A DNA stretch of 64,000 nt from 66-474 sp963771735. GTDB lineage: Bacteria; Pseudomonadota; Gammaproteobacteria; Xanthomonadales; Rhodanobacteraceae. Location: assembly GCA_963771735.1 (NCBI GenBank), contig CAVYUN010000002.1:744001-808000 (forward strand), given 5' to 3'. The translations under genes and the position numbers were made by a program. How positions within the stretch are numbered: the first letter of the stretch is position 1; each line of letters opens with the position of its first letter. Below the pieces are notes generated by a model. The model worked only from the letters and a program-made list of their open reading frames with translations, was not told the origin of the DNA and ran no database searches. Positions 8,945 through 16,600 of this stretch are shown here, in pieces.

Positions 8945-10531
8945 ATGCCGGTGTCTGCAAACCCGTCTCCCCATCCGCGTTGGCTTGAAGGGCGCCAGCA
9001 CTTGTTGCATGGACGGCTCGATGATGCCCACCGGGTGCTGGAGTCGATGCGAGCCCACGAGCCGAATACGGCGTTGACGCATCTTCTGGCCGCCCAAATC
9101 GCGTGGCGCGAGAACCGGATTCGTGCCGGCTCGGCACATGCGCTGGATGCCGCCGAAGCAGGTTCCGAAGATCCGGAAACCCTGTGCACGGTGATCGCGG
9201 TGTTGCTGGTCATTGGCGAGATCGTCGCGGCCCGGAAACTGCTGGAACACCCGGTGCTGATGGCCTGCGAGGAACCGCTGCTATTGATGCGGATGTCCGG
9301 GTATCGCAAGCAACTTGAGGAGCACCCCGAGGCGTTGGCTCTGCTGGAGAAGGCGCGGGCAAGGGGGCACGCCGGACCCGCGCTGAGCTTCCGGCGCGGG
9401 GAGGAGCTCATGTTCAACGGGCGCCTCGACGAAGCCGAGGCGGAAATGACGGCAAGCCTGGTACGAGCGCCGGCGCATGGACACATCGCGGTACCGTTGG
9501 TGCGCCTGCGCAAACAGACACCCGAGCACAACCACCTCGACTTGATCGAGCGCAGTCTGCGCGTGGTCAAGTCCGGTGGGGCCGACCATGCCGCGCTGGA
9601 ATTTGCGCTTTACAAGACCTACGAAGATCTGGGCCGCGATGACGAGGCGTGGGCGTCGCTGGCTCGCGGCAATGCTCTGATGCACGCACGGCTGCGCAAC
9701 GAAGCAGAAGGGCGTAGCGCCGGCCTCGAACGTTTCCTTGAACAGTGCATGCCGGGACTTCAGCGCTCCCGGGCCCGCCCTGCCGATGGCCCCAAGCCGA
9801 TCTTCATCATCGGCATGCCACGCTCGGGATCGACCTTGCTGGAACGCATGCTCGGCAACCATTCGGGCGTTGCCGCGGCCGGTGAATTGCCCGACATGGG
9901 GGCACAACTGCACTGGGTAGCCGACTCGCGCAACTCGAGCGGCGAGGTGTTCTTCGAGCGACTGCCCGATGTCGATTTTGCCGAAGTCGGGCGGCGCTAC
10001 CTCGCACAGACGCAATGGCGCGCGCGCGGCAAATCATTCTTCGTCGACAAGCACTCACCCAACTGGGCACTCGCAGGCGTGATTCACGCGGCCCTGCCGG
10101 ATGCGCCGATCCTGAACCTGGTGCGCGATCCCATGGACGTGTGCTTCTCGAACTGGCGCGTCTTCTTCGGCGACGCCAGCGCCTGGAGCTATGATCAGTC
10201 GACGTTGGCGCGTTATTGCCTCGACTACCAGCGCACCATCGCGCGCTGGCATGCCGTGATGCCGGGCGCGATTCTGGATGTGTCCTATGCCGACCTGGTG
10301 CGTGAACCGGAAACAACCCTGCGCAAAGTGTTCGCCTTTTGCAGGCTCGACTGGGAACCCGGCTGCGAGGATATCGCGCGCAATGCCGCGCCCAGCTCGA
10401 CCCTGAGCACGGCGCAGGTACGCGGGACGGTACGTCGCGATATGTCAGGAGAGTGGCGGCGCTATGCGAAGCACCTGTCGCGACTCGAGAAGGCCCTGTC
10501 CGAACGCCTTGCTGATGAAGAATCGGGATGA
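8945..10531 (+). CDS. TPR-repeat sulfotransferase (copy 1)
   Basis: A 528-residue protein. Residues 1 to about 260 form degenerate tetratricopeptide-like helices (for example RRGEELMFNGRLDEAEAEM). From about 285 there is a PAPS-dependent sulfotransferase domain. The 5'-phosphosulfate loop is IFIIGMPRSGST at 286-297 and the 3'-phosphate-binding strand is LNLVRDPMDVCFSNW. It likely transfers sulfate from PAPS to a tyrosine or other hydroxyl of a peptide or glycan; the substrate is unknown. It begins 2 bp after the glyS stop and shares 4 bp (ATGA) with the next, paralogous gene. It has a strong C-terminal relationship to copy 2 (DPMDVCFSNWR, YLAQTQWRA, NAAPS and TVRRD in both), so this is a tandem duplication. 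Confidence 0.85.
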   Translation: MPVSANPSPHPRWLEGRQHLLHGRLDDAHRVLESMRAHEPNTALTHLLAAQIAWRENRIRAGSAHALDAAEAGSEDPETLCTVIAVLLVIGEIVAARKLLEHPVLMACEEPLLLMRMSGYRKQLEEHPEALALLEKARARGHAGPALSFRRGEELMFNGRLDEAEAEMTASLVRAPAHGHIAVPLVRLRKQTPEHNHLDLIERSLRVVKSGGADHAALEFALYKTYEDLGRDDEAWASLARGNALMHARLRNEAEGRSAGLERFLEQCMPGLQRSRARPADGPKPIFIIGMPRSGSTLLERMLGNHSGVAAAGELPDMGAQLHWVADSRNSSGEVFFERLPDVDFAEVGRRYLAQTQWRARGKSFFVDKHSPNWALAGVIHAALPDAPILNLVRDPMDVCFSNWRVFFGDASAWSYDQSTLARYCLDYQRTIARWHAVMPGAILDVSYADLVREPETTLRKVFAFCRLDWEPGCEDIARNAAPSSTLSTAQVRGTVRRDMSGEWRRYAKHLSRLEKALSERLADEESG

Positions 10532-12102
10532 ATCTTCCGCCCGAACGGCACTGGCAAGACGCCTTGCAGAATCTGGCGCGGGGACGCACGGCCTCGGCGA
10601 AGGCGCACCTGGAAGCCTTGCAGGTGTCATGGCCACATGATGCAAGAACGGACCTGCTAGCGTCGCGGATCGCCTGGCAGGAAGACCGCGTACGCGATGC
10701 CACGCGTTACGCGCGCGCCGCCGCCGCACAGGTGATGACTGATCCGGCAGTGTTGTGCGCGGTCGTCGAGGCCTTGCTCGGGGTAGGAGAAGTGGTGGTC
10801 GCACGCGAATGCCTGGCACATCCGGCGCTAGTGGGCAGTGAAGAGACTCGCTGGCTTCTGCAACTGGCGCGGTATCGTCAGAGTCTGGATGAACATGCCG
10901 AAGCCCTGCGTCTTGTCGAGTGCGCGATAGCGAAGGGTGCGGAAGGCCCGGACGTGCGTTTCCGTCACGGCGTGCTGCTGTACTTCAACGGCCGATTGAG
11001 CGAGGCCGAAGCCGAATTGGTGGCTTGTTTGCGTGGCGAGCCCGGGCGCGGACGCGTTGCGCTGGCCCTGTCACGGCTGCGTCGACAGACCCATGAAGAT
11101 AACCATCTCGATCTGATTGCAACGGGTCTAGTGAAGGCAGCCCACGGCACGTGGGATCATGCGGCTTTGCTGTTCGCGCAGTACAAGGAATTCGAGGACC
11201 TTGGACGCCACGATGATGCTTGGCAGGCTCTGAAACGCGGCAACGCCGTGATGCACGCTCGCACTGCCTACGATGCTGCCGCCAGCCAGGCATACCTGGA
11301 CCGTCTTGCCGACGCATGTTCCCATGATCTGGTCGCACCGCGAGTTCAAGCCAGCGAAGGACCGCAGCCCATATTCATCCTGGGCATGGCACGTTCCGGG
11401 ACCACGGTGCTGGAACGCATGCTCGGCAATCATTCGCAGGTCATCTCCGCCGGGGAACTCGTGGACTTCGGGATGCAGTTGCACTGGGCAGCCGACACCG
11501 TCAATACCCACAGCAACAAGTTCGTCTCTCGTATCCCCGATCTGGATCTGGCTGACGTCGGTCGGCGTTACCTGGCGCAGACGCAGTGGCGTGCGAAAGG
11601 CAGGCGCTTCTATATCGACAAGCAACCGCCGAATTGGGCACTGGCGGGCCTGATCCATGCGGCACTGCCCGGCGCAAGAATCCTGCACATGGTGCGCGAT
11701 CCGATGGATGTGTGCTTCTCGAACTGGCGCGCTTTTTTCGGCAAAACGTATGCCTATAGCTACGAGCTTGGGGATCTCGCCTCCTACTATCTTGCTTATC
11801 GACGCACCATGGCGCATTGGCACAAGGTCATGCCCGGCGCGATCATGGACGTTCACTACGCCGATTTGGTACAGAATCCGGAAGCGACCTTGCACAAAGT
11901 GTTCGCGTTCTGCGGTCTTGACTGGGAATCCGGTTGCGACAACATCGCACGCAACGCGGCACCAAGCGCGACCCTGAGTGCTGCGCAGGTGCGGGGTACG
12001 GTGCGTCGTGATACTTCCAGCCGGTGGATGCGTTATGTGCCGCAGCTGTCGCGACTGGAACAATTACTGGCAGAATCGAAAAAACACGGACTGGAGAAAT
12101 GA
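10528..12102 (+). CDS. TPR-repeat sulfotransferase (copy 2)
   Basis: A 524-residue paralogue of the upstream gene, overlapping it by 4 bp (ATGA), so they are co-translated. The N-terminal half has TPR-like helices (RHGVLLYFNGRLSEAEAEL, FEDLGRHDDAWQALKRGNA). The sulfotransferase domain contains the PAPS loop IFILGMARSGTT, where Ala replaces the Pro of copy 1, and the 3'-phosphate motif MVRDPMDVCFSNW. Key loop residues (G, R, S, G, T/S) are kept, so it is probably active. Divergence between the two TPR halves is greater than between the catalytic halves, which suggests different partners with the same chemistry. The acceptor is unknown. Confidence 0.85.
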   Translation: MNLPPERHWQDALQNLARGRTASAKAHLEALQVSWPHDARTDLLASRIAWQEDRVRDATRYARAAAAQVMTDPAVLCAVVEALLGVGEVVVARECLAHPALVGSEETRWLLQLARYRQSLDEHAEALRLVECAIAKGAEGPDVRFRHGVLLYFNGRLSEAEAELVACLRGEPGRGRVALALSRLRRQTHEDNHLDLIATGLVKAAHGTWDHAALLFAQYKEFEDLGRHDDAWQALKRGNAVMHARTAYDAAASQAYLDRLADACSHDLVAPRVQASEGPQPIFILGMARSGTTVLERMLGNHSQVISAGELVDFGMQLHWAADTVNTHSNKFVSRIPDLDLADVGRRYLAQTQWRAKGRRFYIDKQPPNWALAGLIHAALPGARILHMVRDPMDVCFSNWRAFFGKTYAYSYELGDLASYYLAYRRTMAHWHKVMPGAIMDVHYADLVQNPEATLHKVFAFCGLDWESGCDNIARNAAPSATLSAAQVRGTVRRDTSSRWMRYVPQLSRLEQLLAESKKHGLEK

Positions 12103-12557
12103 GCCCTTCCACCGAACGCAGCACACACGCGCCATGCATCGAATGTCACGGCCGGAGATGCGTAATGCCAGGTACGAAAATGAATTGAGTCTACGATGCT
12201 GGAATGCTGCATAACATACGTTGCACAACAAACGACCAGCTACGGCGCGCGCAAGCGGATACCCAGAGAGAATAATTCCGTATAACGAAATTACTTGTTC
12301 CCCACCCGGATAGCTCAGCAGGTGAAGACGGTATGCTCCGCCGGATCAGCGCACAGCTCGGAAATTACGCGGTGGAAAGGCTGGAGGCAGCGATCTACAT
12401 TCTTCTCAAGGGTCATGATGATGAAGGAAAGCCGAGACTCGTGCCCGACGGGTATATTTTCTCGCATGCAGCTAAATCCCCGCCCGCGCACTGATCATTA
12501 GATGTTGCTCGTTGTCGACGCCCCAGTGGTGCACAACAGCGATCTGAATTGTGTCCG
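12103..12557 (+). other. Lower-GC gap between convergent sulfotransferase genes
   Basis: These 455 bp lie between two convergent genes and look AT-richer than the flanks, with no credible reading frame. The one recognisable element is CCCGGATAGCTCAG at about 12305-12318. It equals the 5' acceptor/D-arm start of many gammaproteobacterial tRNA-Phe genes, but the downstream bases do not fold as a tRNA. No clear terminator or inverted repeat was found. Confidence 0.4.
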
Positions 12558-14180
12558 TCAATCTTGCGTCCGCAAAACGCCAGCGTCCCTGAGGTACTGA
12601 CGCAAAGGGTCTAGCTTGCTGCCGTAGAGGGTGCTGCGTGCAGTTTTTTTGCGCAGCGGTTCGCGTACCTGCGCTGCACTGGGGACGCTGAAGATCGCGC
12701 GTTGTGTGCTGTGAAACTCAAGGCATTCGCGATTGGGCGGTAGCCCGCAAAAATCCAGCAGACGGTCGATCGATGTTTCAGGCTGTGCAACCAAAGCCTC
12801 GTACTCCAAATCCATCACACTATCGGGAAAGCGTTCACGCCAGAAACGGGTTAAGTCAAGGAAATTAGCATAGTAGGCGGCGAGGTCACTCAGATCGTCC
12901 GCATACTCGATCGGCTTCGCGAAACTCTGCCGGTAACAGGCGAGGCATGTCTCGACAGGATCGCGGCGGACGATCACGACTCGAGCTGCTGGCAACATGG
13001 ACAGTGCAGCTCCCACCAGCAGCCAATTTGTCAGGTTCTTGTCCACGGAACGTGGTTTTACGGTCCGCCAGCGCGCTGTTTCTTCAAGGTACGCTTGGCC
13101 CAGGCGTCGCCAGTCAGCTGGGGTTGTACCTGGAACCCACAGCGGAAACGTGCCTCGCCCCTGCTGCGTCTCGAGGCCGATGAGGTTGGGCAGCGCCTTC
13201 AGTTCATTCGCACCCTCGACGTCCGGGTGCGAGGCGAGGATCTGCTCGACCAAGGTCGTTCCCGAACGGGGCATCCCTGCGATGAAGATCACCTCGCGCC
13301 CGGACTCGGCATCGGACGATATATGCAATTCGCCCGCGAACGATTTATGGATTGCATCGACGAGGCGTCGTTCGGATGCCGCATTCCAAGTGCTGCGCCG
13401 GTGCCGTGATGCGTTGGCCTCCACCAGCACATCGAACGCGGCGGAGTAGTCGCCCTGATCCTCGAGTGCCTTCACATAGCTGAACCCTATCTGCTCGTGC
13501 TCGGTGTCGGTGCGTTTGTTGCTTTCCCAGGCTGCTTGCAACTGTTTGGTGTCGGCGGCATTGAACCGGACGGTGTTGAGGTTCGACAGTCCCAGCCACG
13601 CGTCGGCGTTGCCCGGTTCCTGCTGAAGCACCCTGCGGAACTCAAGGACGGCCTCGTCCACGCGACCTGCTACCACGAGGATTCGCGCAAGTGATACGCC
13701 AATCCCGGATCTCCGCGGATCAAGGTCGCGCGCCTTCTGGAATGCCTCGATTGCCGCCTCGGCACGCGCATCCGCGGCAAGCGCCTCGCCCAAATGAAAC
13801 CAGAGTTCCGCGCTACCCGGCGCGATGGCGCAGGCTTGCCGCATGGCCGCGATGCCGGCGTCGGCATCGCCCAAGGCGCGCAAAGCACCGCCAAGATCCA
13901 CGTGAAGATCGGGATCCTCAGGCCATGCCGAGAGTGCTTGTCGAAAACAAGCCGCCGCGCGCTCGTGGTTGCCACGCCGCTGAGCCACCATTCCCGATAG
14001 CCGCACTGTAGCCGGGTCCTCCGGTACGAGCGCTAACATTGCATCGATCGTCTGCACCAAATCCCCAAGCCGTTGCTCGGCCCATTCTCGCTGAGCACGC
14101 GTCAGCAATTTGGCGTACAACGGCGAGCGAATGGGGCCATTCGGGTTTAGGACTGGAGGAATGTCAGCAGAAGGGATCAC
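12558..14180 (-). CDS. TPR-repeat sulfotransferase (copy 3, divergent type)
   Basis: A 540-residue protein starting with GTG. Regular TPR motifs run over about residues 55-210 (for example RRGNHERAAACFRQALSAWP, DLGGALRALGDADAGIAAM, LARILVVAGRVDEAVLEFRR). The sulfotransferase domain follows, with the PAPS loop VIFIAGMPRSGTTLVEQ near residue 295 and the 3'-phosphate motif VVIVRRDPVETCLACY. It is a different subgroup from the two upstream copies: its TPRs are canonical and its catalytic motifs differ (DPVETCLACY against DPMDVCFSNW). That argues for independent acquisition, not tandem duplication. It is transcribed in the same direction as the peptidase and TonB receptor that lie upstream on the minus strand, but a 125-bp gap separates it from the peptidase. 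Confidence 0.85.
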   Translation of the reverse strand: MIPSADIPPVLNPNGPIRSPLYAKLLTRAQREWAEQRLGDLVQTIDAMLALVPEDPATVRLSGMVAQRRGNHERAAACFRQALSAWPEDPDLHVDLGGALRALGDADAGIAAMRQACAIAPGSAELWFHLGEALAADARAEAAIEAFQKARDLDPRRSGIGVSLARILVVAGRVDEAVLEFRRVLQQEPGNADAWLGLSNLNTVRFNAADTKQLQAAWESNKRTDTEHEQIGFSYVKALEDQGDYSAAFDVLVEANASRHRRSTWNAASERRLVDAIHKSFAGELHISSDAESGREVIFIAGMPRSGTTLVEQILASHPDVEGANELKALPNLIGLETQQGRGTFPLWVPGTTPADWRRLGQAYLEETARWRTVKPRSVDKNLTNWLLVGAALSMLPAARVVIVRRDPVETCLACYRQSFAKPIEYADDLSDLAAYYANFLDLTRFWRERFPDSVMDLEYEALVAQPETSIDRLLDFCGLPPNRECLEFHSTQRAIFSVPSAAQVREPLRKKTARSTLYGSKLDPLRQYLRDAGVLRTQD

Positions 14181-14305
14181 TTCGCACTCGTCAGGTCAGA
14201 AGCAACTGGAGCCATGATTCGTCGCGACTTGGGCGTGGACGGACGTGGAATCCGGTACGCCACGAGGCAGTACTGGGTTCGCAGATTGGACCGGTCGCGC
14301 CCGCG

Positions 14306-16357
14306 TCAGGGATGCGAGACACCACCGCAGTCATTCGTCAGCCAGTTGACGATTAGCCTGTCCACTTCTGCCTTCTGGCTCGGATACCACGGCACGCTGT
14401 GGGGCATATCCGGAATCTGCACATATTTGGCATGCACCTTGCCTTCAACAGCCTTGTAGAAAGGTATCGCATGGACATCCCGGGGCGTCCTGACGTCGCG
14501 ATCACCGTCAAAGATCAGGATAGGCAAATGTGCCTTGTCCGCGTTGGATATCGGGTCCATTCCCTTCACGGTATGGCCCTGCAAGATGCGTTGCAGCCGA
14601 TTATCGCTCCAGGATGTACCCAGTCGTCCCAAGTCGGCGACGGGGGCGCCGGCTATGGCACACTGGTAAGGTGACGGACTGCGCACGCTTGCCGCCACGG
14701 CGGCGAAGCCGCCATACGAGTAGCCGAAGATCGCAATGCGATTCTTGGCGGCGATGCCCTGTTGCGCCAACCAAGCCGCGCCATCGTCGAGATCGTCGGA
14801 CATTTTCAGGCCCCACTGTGCGTCGCCTGCTAACCACAGCTTGCGCCCCAACCCCTGTGAGCCCCGGTATTGTGGTCTAAGCACGGCATAACCACGGGAC
14901 GTAAGCAAAGGAACCCACCCCCCTGCAAACCAGTCTTCCGTGTACATGAAATCCCGTGCCCACGGGCCACCGTGCGGCATGATGATCGCGGGCAGCGGGC
15001 CGTCGGCCTTGGTCCATCCCGGCGGCAAGTTGAGAATTGCCGGAATCTGCAATCCGTCGCGGGCCGTGTAGGTGACCCATTTTTCTTCACCCGTCATCCC
15101 CGGCTTGATTGCGGGATAAGCACTTCCGAGATTCTCCAGCTTATTGTTGATCAGGAGATGATAAGCCGTCGGTTCACTGGCGCTGACCGTGGTGAACAAC
15201 ACCTTTGAAAAATCGTTGTTGTAATCCACGATTGAGACGAGTTGGCCGGGCAGTGCCTTTTCGATGGCCGCCTGAATGGCCGCCAAGTGTGGCGATACGT
15301 ATGTGGTCTCCGGATAGGGGCCGCCGACCGTGTAACCCACCACTTTGCCAAAGTTGACGGGCTGCTTGCCAAATACCAGATCCGTTATTGAGAAACCCTT
15401 GGCTGCTATCAGTGGTTCCGGATCGTACTTTCCAGTCGCCGCATCGTACATGCGCGCCTGCACCTGGTCGGAGAACTGGTCCGTCAACACGTAATATTTG
15501 CCCGTCGATTCGTCGATACCTACCACCCGAACATCGTGTCGATCGGACAGCAACGTTCGCAGTGCCTGCTGCGACACGAACTTGCCGGTCTTCGGATCGA
15601 GGATAAGGATTTCCTGCTTGTAGTCGTCATTGCCGCTCGACTCGATCTTCGACTTAACAAGCAATTTTCCCGTGCGCGGATCAAACAACTCCGGTGCGGT
15701 ATCGCTGCCACCCTCGAACAGCAATTCTGCTGTACCCGTCTTCAGGTCGTAACGGTAATAGCTGGTCAGCAGCGTGACCCCGTTCAAGCGGGAAATGATC
15801 ACGTTGTCGGGATCGAGCGGGAGCATGTCCACCAGCGATGCGGTGTTGATGAGCTTCAGGCAGGTGCTGAGTGTCTGGTCCGCATCGAGGTGTTGCCTGC
15901 GGCTTGCGAATGCGTCGACAAATTGCTTCTGGTCGATACCGGTCAGGTAAGTTTTTGTCACGAAGGTCCGGGTTGCGCCAAGAGCTTTGCCTTCCAGCCC
16001 GCATCCCGTGACTTGGCCGGTCCACTGTTGGCGCGCGTCCACCAGGATCTTGCTGGACTTGAGCGCGATCGCCGCAAAAAATTGCATGTGCTTGCGGTCC
16101 CCCGAGGGTGTAATCACCGTGGGTCCGGCACTCAGCGAATCGGTGTTCCACGTGGCCAGGGCAGTGTCGTGTGGATCCTTGGGCGAAGGGATCAGACCGA
16201 CCAGATACTTGCCGTCTGGCGTCATGCTGACGGACTGCAGCTTGGGAAGCCTTGCCAGATCCTGGATTGGGATGGGCGTTGCAGCGCTGGCGGGGCCTAA
16301 AGCCAAACCTGCGGACAACAGGGCGATGGAAGTGAAAGCCAGCAACGAACCACGCAT
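14306..16357 (-). CDS. Secreted S9 family (prolyl oligopeptidase-like) peptidase
   Basis: A 683-residue serine hydrolase with a Sec signal peptide (residues 1 to about 25, ending PASAA). The N-terminal part (about 30-400) looks like a beta-propeller, with blades such as LFDPRTGKLLVKSKI and ILDPKTGKFVS. The C-terminal alpha/beta-hydrolase domain has the nucleophile S547 in GYSYGG, D621 in GDRDVRTP and H653 in PDMPHSV. S9 enzymes cut short peptides, often at Pro or Ala. It is likely periplasmic. It lies just downstream of the TonB-receptor gene on the same strand, but a strong terminator separates them. The role may be breakdown of peptides brought in by the receptor; that is inference. Confidence 0.87.
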   Translation of the reverse strand: MRGSLLAFTSIALLSAGLALGPASAATPIPIQDLARLPKLQSVSMTPDGKYLVGLIPSPKDPHDTALATWNTDSLSAGPTVITPSGDRKHMQFFAAIALKSSKILVDARQQWTGQVTGCGLEGKALGATRTFVTKTYLTGIDQKQFVDAFASRRQHLDADQTLSTCLKLINTASLVDMLPLDPDNVIISRLNGVTLLTSYYRYDLKTGTAELLFEGGSDTAPELFDPRTGKLLVKSKIESSGNDDYKQEILILDPKTGKFVSQQALRTLLSDRHDVRVVGIDESTGKYYVLTDQFSDQVQARMYDAATGKYDPEPLIAAKGFSITDLVFGKQPVNFGKVVGYTVGGPYPETTYVSPHLAAIQAAIEKALPGQLVSIVDYNNDFSKVLFTTVSASEPTAYHLLINNKLENLGSAYPAIKPGMTGEEKWVTYTARDGLQIPAILNLPPGWTKADGPLPAIIMPHGGPWARDFMYTEDWFAGGWVPLLTSRGYAVLRPQYRGSQGLGRKLWLAGDAQWGLKMSDDLDDGAAWLAQQGIAAKNRIAIFGYSYGGFAAVAASVRSPSPYQCAIAGAPVADLGRLGTSWSDNRLQRILQGHTVKGMDPISNADKAHLPILIFDGDRDVRTPRDVHAIPFYKAVEGKVHAKYVQIPDMPHSVPWYPSQKAEVDRLIVNWLTNDCGGVSHP

Positions 16358-16542
16358 GTTTCATAACCCCCGAGCAGAGTTTGCATTACACAATGCCAAG
16401 ACTCCGCGTCAGCGAAGCGGCAAGCAAAGCCGAAACGATAGCAGAAGTATGGTTCTTCCGGCGCGCCGCGCCTGCGGATAGCCGCCGAGGATCATGGGAG
16501 CGCCATAGGCAGTGAGAGGTAGCCTAGGCATTTTCTGGCGAC

Positions 16543-16575
16543 AAAAAAAGAGGCGACGTTTCCGTCGCCTCTTTC
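16543..16575 (-). terminator. Rho-independent terminator of the TonB-receptor gene
   Basis: On the minus strand, GAGGCGACG (16571-16563) pairs perfectly with CGTCGCCTC (16558-16550) around a 4-nt GAAA loop, followed by TTTTTTT. It lies 26 bp past the receptor stop codon. Confidence 0.9.
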
Positions 16576-16600
16576 GAAGTAAAGCAAGCCAGCTTCGTCG

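Noticed and set aside
6644..9250. 868-residue minus-strand open frame opposite glyS
   Set aside because: It is antisense to glyQ/glyS and the sulfotransferase; high GC leaves long shadow frames. It has no domain, and glyS motifs are on the plus strand.
6743..10531. A real bifunctional GlyS-sulfotransferase fusion
   Set aside because: The conserved GlyS C-terminus is present in the other frame and ends at 8942, and the sulfotransferase has its own ATG at 8945; a one-base indel is the simpler reading.
12303..12380. Possible intact tRNA gene beginning CCCGGATAGCTCAG
   Set aside because: The D-arm, anticodon stem and TPsiC arm do not form after the first 14 bases, so it is at most a fragment.
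12295..12501. 68-residue plus-strand frame in the convergent gap
   Set aside because: No ribosome site, no recognisable family, and it crosses the tRNA-like fragment.
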